A stretch of DNA of 64,000 bases from an uncultured Anaeromusa sp. (GCF_963668665.1 NZ_OY764902.1:248001-312000); one strand, 5' to 3'; shown: positions 17,581 to 26,664, numbered from the stretch's first letter. The notes: a model not told the origin generated them from the sequence alone. Made by a program: numbers and translations.

Positions 17581-19485
17581 GTTTGCCCGGCATGGGCAGT
17601 AACTAGGCGGTGAAAGTCCGCTATGGGCTTGGTAGTGGGAACCATTAGCTGAACAGCAAGGGTGTCCATCGTGAGGTGGAATCTGAAGGAAGCTGAAAGC
17701 AAAGTCCTGCACCGACGAACAGAAACCGCATATAAGGCAAGTGTGGAGCGGACGAGTTTGCCAGACAAAACGAAGTCCAACACTACCCGAACTCCATGGT
17801 GTAGATGCGGCGGTGACATGGGATGAAAGTTACTGTTCTTAACCGGGGAGGTCTTGCAAGGCTTCGAAAGACATTGGCAACCCCATGACACCCGAAGAAC
17901 CCATGCAGTGATGTATGGCTCAATTGCAAGAAGTCAGCAGAGGTCATAGTACCGAAAGTTTTTTTTTTTCGGGAAGGACCGAACAATAACAGCTCTTTTG
18001 AGCGAGAAGAAGGTGAGGCAATGCGAAGAGAGCAGAAAACGACTAAGGTCGGCTGCCGCTGCGAGGGTATGTTGGAAACAGAGAGTAACAGCGGAGTGCA
18101 GAGTATTGCCACACTGGAAACCGCAGAGAAAGACGGTGCAGAAGACCTGCTTGAACAGATACTGCATAGAGATAACCTAAACGAAGCCTACAAGCGGGTA
18201 ATGAAAAACGGCGGAGCTCCTGGCATTGACGGCATGACGGTGGGCGAAATGCTGCCGTATCTGAAGGAACACAAAGAAGAACTTTTAAGGAGCCTGCGCG
18301 GAGGTTGGTATAAACCTAAACCGGTCAGACGGGTGCAAATTCCCAAACCAGATGGTGGGACGAGAAATCTCGGCGTACCCACCGTAATCGACCGAATGAT
18401 TCAACAGGCGATAGCGCAGGTATTGACACCAATATTTGAAGAGAAATTTAGCGACAGCAGCTACGGATTCAGACCAGGACGTAGTGCGCATCAGGCGATT
18501 AAGAAGACGGAAGAATACTACAAGCAAGGCTATGTGAAAGTAGTTGACATAGACCTCACGCAGTATTTTGACACGGTCAACCATGACATCCTAATCGAAC
18601 AAGTAAAGAAAGTCATACAAGACCGAGCCGTTATCAATTTGATACGCAAATTTCTCAAGAGTGGAGTCATGTTCAATGGGCTGGTTAGTGCGACGACGGA
18701 AGGAACGCCGCAAGGCGGGAACCTGTCGCCACTGCTGTCGAACCTCTATCTAACGGCGTTTGACCGAATGCTGGAAGAGCGCGGGCACAAATTTGTCCGT
18801 TATGCAGACGACTGCAACATATACGTCAAAAGCCAGCGAGCAGCCAAACGCGTGATGGCCGGTTGCAAAGATTATCTCGAAAAGAAACTGAAACTCAAGG
18901 TGAACGAAGCCAAAAGCAAAGCTGGAAGCCCGCTAAGACTAAAGTTTCTAGGTTTCTCTATGTACAAAGTAACCAAAAGCATAGGGATACGCCCTCATGC
19001 CAAAGCGATGAACAGGTTTAAAGGACGATTGAGGCAATTGACAAGCCGAAAGCAAGCTAATTCAGTTTCTGACATTCTAAGTAAGTTGAAACGGTATACG
19101 ACAGGCTGGCTTGGGTACTATTCGATAGCAGCCATGAGTTTCAAGATGAAAGAACTGAACGAATGGCTGCGAAGAAGAATCCGGCAAATCTTCTGGAAGC
19201 AATGGAAGAAGCCGTCTGCCAGATATGAAAACCTAAAACGTCTTGGCATCGACAAGTCGAAAGCAAGGGAGTGGGCAAATTCCCGACGAGGCTATTGGCG
19301 AGTTGCCAGGAGCTGGATTTTAAGCAGGTCATTAACAAACGAATACCTCGTATCGAGTGGTTATGATGACATAGCCGAACGATACGAGGTACTGCACTCA
19401 AGTTATTGAACCGCCGTATACCGAACGGTACGTACGGTGGTGTGAGAGGTCGGCTGTTCAATTAATGGGCAGCCTCCTACTCGAT
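17581..19485 (+). mobile_element. Group IIC intron with its own maturase
   Basis: Starts with GTTTGCCCGG at 17581 and continues with a structured domain I rich in group II features. The reverse transcriptase ORF follows at 18021-19409. Domain V is directly after the stop codon at 19410-19441: lower stem ACCGCCGTA/TACGGTGGT, two-base bulge CG, upper stem TACC/GGTA. Domain VI extends to about 19485 (TACTCGAT). The catalytic triad reads CGC, the form seen in class IIC rather than AGC. Insertion right after an intrinsic terminator and the lack of an endonuclease domain in the ORF agree with IIC. The exact ends are inferred to within a few bases. The ORF is intact, so the element may be active. 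Confidence 0.85.
18021..19409 (+). CDS. ltrA: Group II intron reverse transcriptase/maturase
   Basis: 462 residues. RT domain: VRRVQIPKPDGGTRNLGVPT, YGFRPGRSAHQAI, the catalytic aspartate in VVDIDLTQYFDTVNHD, EGTPQGGNLSPLLSNLYL, and RYADDCNIYVKS with the YADD box. Thumb/domain X follows (TGWLGYYSIAAMSF, RRRIRQIFWKQWKKP, NSRRGYWRVARSWILSR). No HNH endonuclease after domain X, as in class C enzymes related to the Geobacillus IIC maturase. It splices the intron RNA and copies it into DNA at new sites. An N-terminal extension of about 45 residues precedes the usual start of the RT0 region. RBS AAGGTGAGG ahead of ATG 18021. Confidence 0.95.
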   Translation: MRREQKTTKVGCRCEGMLETESNSGVQSIATLETAEKDGAEDLLEQILHRDNLNEAYKRVMKNGGAPGIDGMTVGEMLPYLKEHKEELLRSLRGGWYKPKPVRRVQIPKPDGGTRNLGVPTVIDRMIQQAIAQVLTPIFEEKFSDSSYGFRPGRSAHQAIKKTEEYYKQGYVKVVDIDLTQYFDTVNHDILIEQVKKVIQDRAVINLIRKFLKSGVMFNGLVSATTEGTPQGGNLSPLLSNLYLTAFDRMLEERGHKFVRYADDCNIYVKSQRAAKRVMAGCKDYLEKKLKLKVNEAKSKAGSPLRLKFLGFSMYKVTKSIGIRPHAKAMNRFKGRLRQLTSRKQANSVSDILSKLKRYTTGWLGYYSIAAMSFKMKELNEWLRRRIRQIFWKQWKKPSARYENLKRLGIDKSKAREWANSRRGYWRVARSWILSRSLTNEYLVSSGYDDIAERYEVLHSSY

Positions 19486-19763
19486 CCGTTTGGGCACACT
19501 TTGGACACACTTTTGAAAATCGCACTTCTGAAACTGAAAAAATAAACCATGAACCTTAAAAAAATCAAGGTTTCATGGCTTATTTATGTCTCCTTTAATA
19601 GGGTTCCCTACTTACGGATATTCAACGGTGATCAAGGTGCGAAATGCTCAAAATTGCAGATTGGGTGGAAAATAAATTAGCTCTTGAGCTTGCCTACGGG
19701 CAATGATACACTTTTTACATATATACGGTGGATTGAATCCTTTGGAATTGAGGCATAGAGAGC
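19486..19763. other. Intergenic stretch between the intron and recD2
   Basis: No gene is visible. It holds one imperfect hairpin (CCATGAACCTT 19547-19557 / AAGGTTTCATGG 19567-19578) that has a better T tract on the minus strand, so it would serve a leftward transcript although no leftward gene now lies to its right. The direct short repeat GGGCACACTTTGGACACAC (19492-19510) is unexplained. Confidence 0.5.
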
Positions 19764-21992
19764 ATGGGGAATGTAGATACAGCAAACTCTCAAGGAGAAA
19801 AGATTTCTCTAAGCGGAACCGTTGAACGCGTGACCTATCACAACGCAGACAACGGTTTTTGTGTATTGCGGGTAAAGGCCAAAGGGTTTAGGGACTTAGT
19901 GACCGTAGTAGGTCATGTTTCTATTATTGCCTGCGGGGAATTTGTAGAAGCGATCGGTAGCTGGAAAAACGATCCTCAGTATGGTTTGCAATTGGCCGCT
20001 TTTTCTCTAAAAGCCATGCCGCCCACCGGTGTTGACGGAATCCAGAAGTATCTGTCCTCAGGGATGATCAAAGGCATTGGCACGGTTTACGGAGAACGCC
20101 TGGTTGCTGCTTTTGGGACAGAGGTTTTTCAGATCATTGAAAATCAGCCTGAGCGTCTGCAAGAAGTCGAAGGCATCGGCAAAGTGCGCCGCGAGAAGAT
20201 TGTAAAAGGTTGGGACGTGCAAAAAAAGATAAAAGAAATTATGTTGTTTCTCTATGCCAATGGAGTCGGGACTTCAAAGGCGGTTCGGATTTATAAGATG
20301 TACGGTGATCAGGCCATTCCTTTAATTCAGGAGAATCCGTATCGTCTGGCCCAGGATATTTATGGCATTGGCTTTTTGACGGCTGACCAGATAGCGCAAA
20401 AAATGGGTATTAAAAAAACATCGCTATTGCGTGCTAAAGCTGGTATTCGCCATGCGTTATTTGAAGAAGTTGGTAACGGACATTGCGCTTACCCTCGCAC
20501 TGCCTTGTTGGCGCAAGCAGCTGAATTATTGGAGATTCCTCTTGAAACCATAGAAATAGCGGCTGCAGAAGAAATTCACGCACAAGGTCTTCGCATCGAT
20601 ACGATTTGTGATGAAGAATGTTTGTTTATTCCCAGCCTGCACTACTACGAAAAATACATTGCTGAACGAATTGCAGCCTTGTCCCAAGGCGTTCCTATGT
20701 GGGGGACCATCAATGCAGAAGCAGCCATTCCTTGGGTAGAAAAGAAGCTAGGCATTCAGTTGGCGGAAAACCAAAAAAAAGCGGTAGCTGCCGCCATACA
20801 AGCAAAATTCATGGTGATTACCGGCGGGCCGGGTGTTGGCAAAACTACCATTGTTAACTCTATTATCAAGATTTTGGAAGCGAAAAAGCTGCAGATCCTG
20901 CTGGCTGCACCAACGGGACGCGCGGCTAAGCGTCTGGCGGAAACGACAGGGCTTGAGGCCAAAACCATTCATCGGCTTCTTGAATACGATCCAGCAGAGC
21001 ATCGCTTTAAAAGGGATTTGGAGAATCCGTTGGAGTGTAGTCTTTTGGTTATTGACGAAAGCTCTATGGTGGATGTGCAGCTGATGCATTCCTTGTTAAA
21101 GGCAGTCCCTGATGCTGCATCTGTTTTACTTGTGGGGGATGTGAACCAGCTTCCTTCCGTTGGAGCTGGGCAAGTCTTGGCGGACATTATCGAGTCCCAA
21201 GTCGTTATGGTTGTAACCCTGACGGATATATTTCGTCAAGCAAAGACGAGCAAGATTATTACAAATGCCCATGCCATCAACAGCGGGAGCATGCCTGAAC
21301 TTTCCAACCAGTTGGAGGGAGATTTCTTTTTTGTACATGCAGAAGCTCCGGAAGATGCCGTTAGGAAAGTGGTTCAGATTGCAAAAGAGCGCATTCCCCG
21401 GCGGTGGCGTTATAATCCCATTCGCGACGTACAAGTTCTTTGCCCTGCCAATATAGGTGGTATTGGCGCTAAGTCGCTGAATATTGAGCTGCAAAAAGCG
21501 CTGAATCCCGCAGGAAGTGAAAAGGTCGAGAAATTTGGCGTTACCTTTGCGATAGGCGATAAAGTAATGCAGGTCCAGAATAACTATGACAAGGAAGTAT
21601 TTAACGGAGATATAGGCTTTATTACGCGAATTAACGCGGAGGAACGAGAAGCGTATATTGATTTTGATAACCGCGAAGTGGTCTATGAATTTGACGAATT
21701 GGATGAAATCGCGTTAGCGTACGCTTGTACGATTCATAAAAGTCAGGGTTCGGAGTACCCGGTAGTTGTTATTCCTATTATGATGCAGCACTTCATGATG
21801 CTCCAACGTAATCTGATTTACACAGGCGTGACAAGGGGGAAAAAACTAGTAATTCTCGTGGGGCAAAAGAAAGCCTTAAGCATAGCTGTTAAAGGGAAAA
21901 AGCAGAATAAAGCCCGCTATTCAAAGCTCAAAGAATGGCTTTTACAAGCAGAGAAAAATAAAGCAGATTACGAAAGAAGAGGTGGTAGATGA
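19764..21992 (+). CDS. recD2: RecD2-type SF1B DNA helicase
   Basis: 742 residues. N-terminal OB-like region (SGTVERVTYHNADNGFCVLRV), two helix-hairpin-helix segments (VEGIGKVRREKIVKGW and IYGIGFLTADQIAQ), then the superfamily 1 helicase core with Walker A TGGPGVGKTTIVN, Walker B LLVIDESSMVD, LVGDVNQLPSVG, and the C-terminal UvrD_C_2 motif ACTIHKSQGSEYPVVV. A 5'-3' helicase acting in DNA repair and stress tolerance outside RecBCD. The length is normal for the family. The RBS is weak. Monocistronic between the intron and a terminator. Confidence 0.96.
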   Translation: MGNVDTANSQGEKISLSGTVERVTYHNADNGFCVLRVKAKGFRDLVTVVGHVSIIACGEFVEAIGSWKNDPQYGLQLAAFSLKAMPPTGVDGIQKYLSSGMIKGIGTVYGERLVAAFGTEVFQIIENQPERLQEVEGIGKVRREKIVKGWDVQKKIKEIMLFLYANGVGTSKAVRIYKMYGDQAIPLIQENPYRLAQDIYGIGFLTADQIAQKMGIKKTSLLRAKAGIRHALFEEVGNGHCAYPRTALLAQAAELLEIPLETIEIAAAEEIHAQGLRIDTICDEECLFIPSLHYYEKYIAERIAALSQGVPMWGTINAEAAIPWVEKKLGIQLAENQKKAVAAAIQAKFMVITGGPGVGKTTIVNSIIKILEAKKLQILLAAPTGRAAKRLAETTGLEAKTIHRLLEYDPAEHRFKRDLENPLECSLLVIDESSMVDVQLMHSLLKAVPDAASVLLVGDVNQLPSVGAGQVLADIIESQVVMVVTLTDIFRQAKTSKIITNAHAINSGSMPELSNQLEGDFFFVHAEAPEDAVRKVVQIAKERIPRRWRYNPIRDVQVLCPANIGGIGAKSLNIELQKALNPAGSEKVEKFGVTFAIGDKVMQVQNNYDKEVFNGDIGFITRINAEEREAYIDFDNREVVYEFDELDEIALAYACTIHKSQGSEYPVVVIPIMMQHFMMLQRNLIYTGVTRGKKLVILVGQKKALSIAVKGKKQNKARYSKLKEWLLQAEKNKADYERRGGR

Positions 21993-22080
21993 AATTTCGA
22001 GAGCAGCTAAAAAGCAATGCTGGAAGATGAAGAATTTTGAGGACAACGCATTTATTTACTAGGAGTGGATCGTAAATAGA

Positions 22081-22121
22081 AGACCCTCCCGTAGCTGCGC
22101 TGGCTGCTGGGAGGGTCTTTG
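22081..22121. terminator. Bidirectional terminator between recD2 and the convergent gene
   Basis: 10-bp perfect stem AGACCCTCCC (22081-22090) / GGGAGGGTCT (22109-22118). It lies between two convergent genes, with a T-rich flank on the plus side and TCTT on the minus side. Confidence 0.85.
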
Positions 22122-22122
22122 G

Positions 22123-22773
22123 TTATTTTTGTGCAGTTGCCTCAGGGGCTGGTACTTTCAATTCTTCACGCACTTGGGAGATAAGTAAGGCTGCTTGTAT
22201 TGAGAAACGTTGCCCCATTTGCAAGTCTTCAAGAACTCTTTTTTGCTTGCTTGGAGTTGGATCATCTAGCCAGGCTATGGCATGCTCAGCGGCATCTGCG
22301 CGGCAACTAGCAGCCGTAGACATTTTGTTAGCGGCATCACTTAGTATTTTCTGGTGCGTGTCGTTCAGTTCTTGCGGCGATTTAACTTCGTGAAAACTGC
22401 GTGAGTTGTTGGCAAGCAATTCTTTAAGATCTTTAAGTTTTCCATAGGCGGTCCCAGAACTAATTTCCTTGGCAGTCAACTGATCAAAGATAGATTCCCA
22501 CGTTTGTTCCGTACCATTGAAAAACTTGACTTTAGAGTCCATCTCGACGGACCAATTTCTATAGGCTGTTTGTTGTTGCTCAAGGGTATAGGTCGGCGCT
22601 GCTTTTTGAGGAGACTCACTAGTAAAGCCTTCGATTGCGAATATAAGAAGAAAGCAGCCCAAGCCTGCCATGATTTTTTTTACCCATCTTCGGTCTTTCG
22701 CTGCGTGAGCATTAAAGGCTTTTACAAAGAAATAGCATCCAAGCAAGAGTAGGATGATGTAGATACCTCCCAA
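22123..22773 (-). CDS. Hypothetical membrane protein with two N-terminal helices
   Basis: 216 residues. Transmembrane segments at about 3-20 and 34-52, then a soluble, mostly helical part (about 60-205) without recognised motifs (PTYTLEQQQTAYRNW, STAASCRADAAEHAIAWL). Start is TTG 22773, supported by a perfect AAGGAGG seven bases upstream on the minus strand; no ATG fits the hydrophobic N-terminus. It ends just before the bidirectional terminator. No known family was recognised; a membrane-anchored extracytoplasmic or cytoplasmic helical domain are both possible. Confidence 0.75.
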   Translation of the reverse strand: MGGIYIILLLLGCYFFVKAFNAHAAKDRRWVKKIMAGLGCFLLIFAIEGFTSESPQKAAPTYTLEQQQTAYRNWSVEMDSKVKFFNGTEQTWESIFDQLTAKEISSGTAYGKLKDLKELLANNSRSFHEVKSPQELNDTHQKILSDAANKMSTAASCRADAAEHAIAWLDDPTPSKQKRVLEDLQMGQRFSIQAALLISQVREELKVPAPEATAQK

Positions 22774-23220
22774 GACAATTCCTCCTTAAGTGTTTAGCAT
22801 TAATTATTCAGTACGGCATTGAAATGCAAACTCCTGCCATAAAACAGAAAACCCCGGATGTTGGCCAAGGTATTTGTAAAGAAGATATTCTTGTTTAGCT
22901 TGTCCTGCGGGAGGGAGAGGTTATCTTTTATACCGGCTTCCTCTATGCTTGGGGGAACGTACCTGGAGTGGGCTGGTTATGTCGGCGGGCAAGAGAGAGC
23001 GGATAATTAAATTAAATACAAAAAATACAAAAAATTCTGCAAAAAATATTATGGTTTGCAGGAGGTTTGTCTTTTTTTGGTAAATTAGTTAGCTGGGGGC
23101 AGAACTGGTTAGATCTTTTTTGTTGTACCAGGAACTTGTTGGAAAGTGTTAAAGCGTGAGAGGTGACCTTTATCTTTAGCCAGCGAAGCGAAAAATTGAT
23201 TAACGTTGAGGAGGTAGGAA
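22774..23220. other. 447-bp divergent intergenic region
   Basis: It lies between a leftward membrane protein gene and the rightward DUF3089 gene and must hold both promoters. An inverted repeat CTGCAAA (23037-23043) / TTTGCAG (23055-23061) is followed by a T7 run at about 23073. GCAGGAGGTTT at 23058 resembles a sigma-H -35 box, but no GAAT follows at the right distance. No ORF or RNA gene was recognised. Confidence 0.4.
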
Positions 23221-24234
23221 ATGAACGCAAAAAAAATTCTGCTAGTGCTTATTGCTCTTTGTTTCAGTTTAACTATGGTGGCAGCCGCTAGCGAAAGCCA
23301 GGCAACTGATTATTCGAAAGCTGCGAACTGGCTGGCTTTACCGGGCGAGGTTGACAAGCAGGTGGATGTTTTTTACCTTTATCCCACGGCCTGGCAAAAA
23401 GCAAATGCAAATGAACCTAATATTTGTGAAATTGATAATCCTTCCATGAAGAGAGGTTCAAAACTGGCATTTGGCAGGCAAGCTACCGCTTTTGAAAGTT
23501 TCGCCAATATTTATGCGCCCTACTATCGCCAAGCCGATGCATTGTATTGCCTGTTGTTACCTTTAAAAGAGCAAGAAAAGTTTATTGGGGGCATACCGAA
23601 AACAGACGCATTCGCGGCATTCGACTATTACATCAAACATTATAATCATGGCCGGCCGTTTATTTTAGCCGGACATTCTCAAGGTTCAAATTTATTGGTG
23701 TATTTATTATCTGATTACCTGAAAGAACATCCTGAGGTATATGCTAGAATGATTGCGGCATACGTCATCGGCTATTCTATCACTGATAGTTATCTTATTC
23801 AAAATCAGCATCTGAAATTTGCGCAAGGCCCAGATGATACAGGCGTAATCATTTCATACAATACGGAAGCGCCAGTGGTTGAAGGAAACAACCCAGTTGT
23901 CTTGCCAGGGGCGCTTGTTATTAACCCGATTACTTGGACCAGAGAAGAAACCTTGGCGACCGCAGAACAGAACTTAGGGTCCATTGTGCTAAAGCCAACG
24001 GGAGAAATTGCTGCTTATAACGTTAGAAATTATGCTGATGCTCGTATCGACAAACAAAAAGGAGTATTGGTTTGTAGCACTGCCGATGTGGAAAAGTTAT
24101 CCCCGGGGAATAAAGTTTTTGGCAAAGGCGTATTTCATAGCTTTGATTATCCATTTTACTACAATAACATTCGGCAAAATGCCGCCAACAGAGTTGACAA
24201 GTATTTTCTCAGCCATAAAGAAATTTCCCACTGA
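23221..24234 (+). CDS. Secreted DUF3089 alpha/beta-hydrolase-like protein
   Basis: 337 residues. A clear Sec signal peptide (MNAKKILLVLIALCFSLTMVAAA). The mature part opens with the DUF3089 pattern (VDVFYLYPTAW, FESFANIYAPYYRQADALYC) and carries the nucleophile elbow LAGHSQGSN, with the Ser at about residue 154. The family is of the alpha/beta-hydrolase fold and is taken to contain lipases or esterases, but the substrate is unknown. RBS GAGGAGG before ATG 23221. It stands alone and is followed by a strong terminator. Confidence 0.85.
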   Translation: MNAKKILLVLIALCFSLTMVAAASESQATDYSKAANWLALPGEVDKQVDVFYLYPTAWQKANANEPNICEIDNPSMKRGSKLAFGRQATAFESFANIYAPYYRQADALYCLLLPLKEQEKFIGGIPKTDAFAAFDYYIKHYNHGRPFILAGHSQGSNLLVYLLSDYLKEHPEVYARMIAAYVIGYSITDSYLIQNQHLKFAQGPDDTGVIISYNTEAPVVEGNNPVVLPGALVINPITWTREETLATAEQNLGSIVLKPTGEIAAYNVRNYADARIDKQKGVLVCSTADVEKLSPGNKVFGKGVFHSFDYPFYYNNIRQNAANRVDKYFLSHKEISH

Positions 24235-24261
24235 AATATAAGTGGTGATGTGACTTTGCGG

Positions 24262-24306
24262 GATGGCTACGCCCCTTGGATTCAGGGGTGTAGCCATCTT
24301 TTTTTG
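24262..24306 (+). terminator. Terminator after the DUF3089 gene
   Basis: About 14-bp stem GATGGCTACGCCCC (24262-24275) / GGGGTGTAGCCATC (24285-24298), followed by a T7 tract. Confidence 0.9.
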
Positions 24307-24362
24307 ATTAGACGCAGGCGGGGATCGTGTTGCTGGACAGTGGCGTAAACATATATTTCCTA

Positions 24363-24378
24363 CGTGATGTTAGTCACA
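24363..24378 (+). promoter_or_regulatory. Crp/Fnr-type operator upstream of hemerythrin gene
   Basis: CGTGATGTTAGTCACA contains GTGA-N6-TCAC, the Crp-type palindrome. Its centre (24370.5) is about 41-42 bases upstream of the start expected from the TATAAT at 24401-24406, the class II activator position. There is no good -35 box, as expected for an activated promoter. Confidence 0.6.
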
Positions 24379-24400
24379 GCATTACAAGCAATACTATCGC

Positions 24401-24406
24401 TATAAT
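24401..24406 (+). promoter_or_regulatory. -10 box of the hemerythrin gene
   Basis: Perfect TATAAT with no matching -35 hexamer. The upstream GTGA-N6-TCAC site probably substitutes for it. Confidence 0.6.
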
Positions 24407-24441
24407 ATAGCTAAGGTAGTAGCCGCTTAGGAGGGGTAAAA

Positions 24442-24849
24442 ATGGATATTAAGAATATACTAAGACAACATGATGAGGTTTTTGGCTTGATCAAGCAAGT
24501 TCGTACTTATCAAAATCAAGAGCAGGTGAAAGAGCATGCCTTTGAAATTTCTAAAGCACTGGCTCAATTAGCGGGAATTTTAAAAGTTCATTTGTCTTCG
24601 GAGGATAAGTTTGTTTATCCAGTACTTGTTAAGCACCAAGATGCTGTAATCAGAACAACTGCGGAAGCCTTCGCTCAAGAAATGGGTGAATTGTTCAAAG
24701 TATTTGATGTGTATAAGACCAAATATATGGGGGCGAGTAAGATTGCTGAAAACGCTGCCGCCTTCTTAGATGAGACTAAGACGGTTTTTCTTGCTCTGGA
24801 AACGAGGATAAATAAGGAAAATATGTCTTTATACCCTCTTGTAAAGTAA
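24442..24849 (+). CDS. Hemerythrin HHE-domain protein
   Basis: 135 residues forming one four-helix hemerythrin-like domain. Likely diiron ligands are His10 (LRQHDEVF), His in LKVHLSSEDKFVYPVL with the following Glu, and the C-terminal ENMSLYPLVK helix. Such proteins bind O2 or NO, or sense iron or oxygen. RBS AGGAGGGG precedes ATG 24442. The promoter carries a Crp/Fnr-type site, and a Crp/Fnr protein is encoded 270 bases downstream, consistent with an oxygen- or NO-responsive role (inference). Confidence 0.82.
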   Translation: MDIKNILRQHDEVFGLIKQVRTYQNQEQVKEHAFEISKALAQLAGILKVHLSSEDKFVYPVLVKHQDAVIRTTAEAFAQEMGELFKVFDVYKTKYMGASKIAENAAAFLDETKTVFLALETRINKENMSLYPLVK

Positions 24850-24960
24850 TTTTGTTAAAGAATTTGATGGATGAAGATGGATATTGGTTTGAGTTGAATT
24901 TGAAAAAATAGTATTTTGAAGAAGACGAGTTGATAATAGGTTTGCTGGCTGGCATAAAGA

Positions 24961-25000
24961 AAGCCGACTAGGATGGAAAGCATCTTGGGCGGCTTTTTTG
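24961..25000 (+). terminator. Terminator after hemerythrin gene
   Basis: Stem AAGCCG...GGATG (24961-24975) / CATCTTGGGCGGCTT (24981-24995) with some wobble and mismatch, followed by a T6 tract. Confidence 0.75.
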
Positions 25001-25122
25001 CCATGTTTAAGGAGTCTTATTAAATTAGAATCGATTACTGCTTAGGAATAGTCACTAGGACATTGTTGTAAAATATGTTATTTTATAAGTGAACGAAAAT
25101 TCATAGTACAAGGTTGGCTGCG

Positions 25123-25815
25123 ATGAAGATGAATATACAAGAAGCAGTGTCTGTGGTTGGACTATTCCAGAAGGTTTCTCCTAAGGCCCTTGTTGCGCTG
25201 GCGGCCTGCGGTAAGTTGCGCCAGTTTGTTAAAGGGGAGCATTTGTTTTTTGATAAAGATCAGGTGGAGACCATCTATGTTGTGGTCAGCGGCTTAGTAT
25301 CGCTTTACAAAACGAATGCACAAGGGGAGAAAAAAGTTATTTTTATTTTGGACCAGGGGAAATTGATTAATGAGGTGGTTTTGCAAGGGACGACGGCGTC
25401 CGTCAATTGCGAAGTCTTTGAAACGGCGCAAGTTCTATGCTTTAATAAATATGATTTTTTGGATATTATGGAACATGATTTTGCCTTAACGAAGGGAGTC
25501 TTAGATTCGCTGTCCATAAAAGTGAGGCGGACGTATCGGCAACTGAAGAACACCTCTACCGCATTGCGCGGGGATAAGCGCGTTGTCGCTAAACTTTGGA
25601 AGCTGTCGAAAGACTTTGGCGTCGCTGGACCTGGGGGAACCACTATAACTTTCAATTTAAGTATTACGTATCTGGCAGATCTTCTGGGGTTAAAGAGAGA
25701 GACCGTTTCAAGGCAATTAAAGGCTTTAGCCCAGCAGGGGTTAATTCGTATCGAAAACGGACGAATAACGATATTGGATTGTGACAAATTGTGTGAGTTT
25801 TTTAAAGCGCCATGA
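25123..25815 (+). CDS. Crp/Fnr-family transcriptional regulator
   Basis: 230 residues from ATG 25123 (a TTG at 25114 is in frame but less likely). N-terminal cyclic-nucleotide-binding-like beta roll (about 20-130, GEHLFFDKDQVETIYVVVSG), long dimer helix, then a C-terminal winged helix with recognition helix KRETVSRQLKAL. The R-E-x3-R arrangement matches Crp-type recognition of GTGA half-sites. There is no N-terminal Cys cluster of the Fnr type, so the signal is not an Fnr-like 4Fe-4S cluster; scattered Cys residues occur (ACGKL, NCEVF, LCFNK). The hemerythrin gene upstream and the CGGC gene at 46256 have matching sites. Confidence 0.9.
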   Translation: MKMNIQEAVSVVGLFQKVSPKALVALAACGKLRQFVKGEHLFFDKDQVETIYVVVSGLVSLYKTNAQGEKKVIFILDQGKLINEVVLQGTTASVNCEVFETAQVLCFNKYDFLDIMEHDFALTKGVLDSLSIKVRRTYRQLKNTSTALRGDKRVVAKLWKLSKDFGVAGPGGTTITFNLSITYLADLLGLKRETVSRQLKALAQQGLIRIENGRITILDCDKLCEFFKAP

Positions 25816-25869
25816 GAACAATCACAAAAATCTGTGCTCAGGTGAAGTCTGGCAGCAGCCCACAGATGG

Positions 25870-25875
25870 TATAAT
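25870..25875 (+). promoter_or_regulatory. -10 box of the response regulator gene
   Basis: TATAAT about 70 bases before the start codon. No good -35 hexamer at the matching distance. Confidence 0.45.
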
Positions 25876-25946
25876 GGTGCTACGGGCGGCATATGTTTCA
25901 AGAACGTGTTGATTGAAGAGATGAGAATGGAGAAAAGAGGCAAACT

Positions 25947-26516
25947 ATGATTTCCAAATTATCTGTTTTAGTGGTAGATGATTCACCTTTTGCGCGTACC
26001 CTGTTATTGAGGGCCCTTGTGGATATCGGCTTTAGGGAGGCTCAAGTTTTCCAAGCCCCAAATGGTGAAGAAGTATTGCAAATAATGAAGGAAAGAGCTT
26101 TTTCTTTGGTTATTTTAGATATTGTAATGACAGGAATTGATGGGGTCTCTGTGCTGCGAGAAATAAAGAAAAGTCATCCGCAAGCAAAGGTCATTATGTG
26201 CAGCAGCAGTAACTCAGAAGAAATAATTAAAGAGAGTGTTTTGTTGGGGAGCGATGCGTTTATTGTGAAGCCCTATCAAAACGAAACGCTGAAGCGAGTC
26301 GTGAATCGAATTATGAATTTGAATATTGAAGATATGAATACCGAATCATTAGTTGCGAAATGTCATGTTTGCAGCCAGAAGATGATTGAAGTGAATTCTA
26401 GTGATTTAGTAAGCTTTTATTGTCCTCAAAATTGTATGAAACTGGGTCCTTGGTCCAATGTATTAGTAAACCAAGCGGATTTAGACAATGAATATGAAAA
26501 AGCAAAGAAAATTTAA
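25947..26516 (+). CDS. CheY-like receiver protein with a Cys-rich C-terminal tail
   Basis: 189 residues. Receiver domain (1-125) with acidic pair Asp11/Asp12, phosphoacceptor Asp58 (LVILDIVMTG) and Lys108 (FIVKPY). After it, a tail of about 60 residues holds four cysteines, C139-x2-C142 and C159-x3-C163, spaced like a zinc ribbon. There is no DNA-binding or enzymatic output domain, so it is a stand-alone regulator whose tail may bind metal or a partner. It sits alone next to the Crp/Fnr gene; no histidine kinase gene is adjacent. Confidence 0.85.
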   Translation: MISKLSVLVVDDSPFARTLLLRALVDIGFREAQVFQAPNGEEVLQIMKERAFSLVILDIVMTGIDGVSVLREIKKSHPQAKVIMCSSSNSEEIIKESVLLGSDAFIVKPYQNETLKRVVNRIMNLNIEDMNTESLVAKCHVCSQKMIEVNSSDLVSFYCPQNCMKLGPWSNVLVNQADLDNEYEKAKKI

Positions 26517-26664
26517 GCAAACATTGCTTTTGCTTTCTTAATACTTGCCGAGCTTCTATGCAAATAGGAGCTTTTTTTATTGTGGTATACGTTGTTCTTT
26601 GATATGCATTTTCGCCGTTGGCACAATAAGGTTATTTAACAGTTGGGAAATAAATAGTAATTTT

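Noticed and set aside
17581..19485. Class A/B group II intron
   Set aside because: The CGC triad, small maturase without endonuclease domain and post-terminator site favour class C.
19486..19580. Remnant of a tyrosine integrase next to tRNA-Pro
   Set aside because: The minus-strand translation near 19490-19550 vaguely resembles an integrase end, but it is short, lies past a hairpin, and no repeat of the tRNA 3' end is found.
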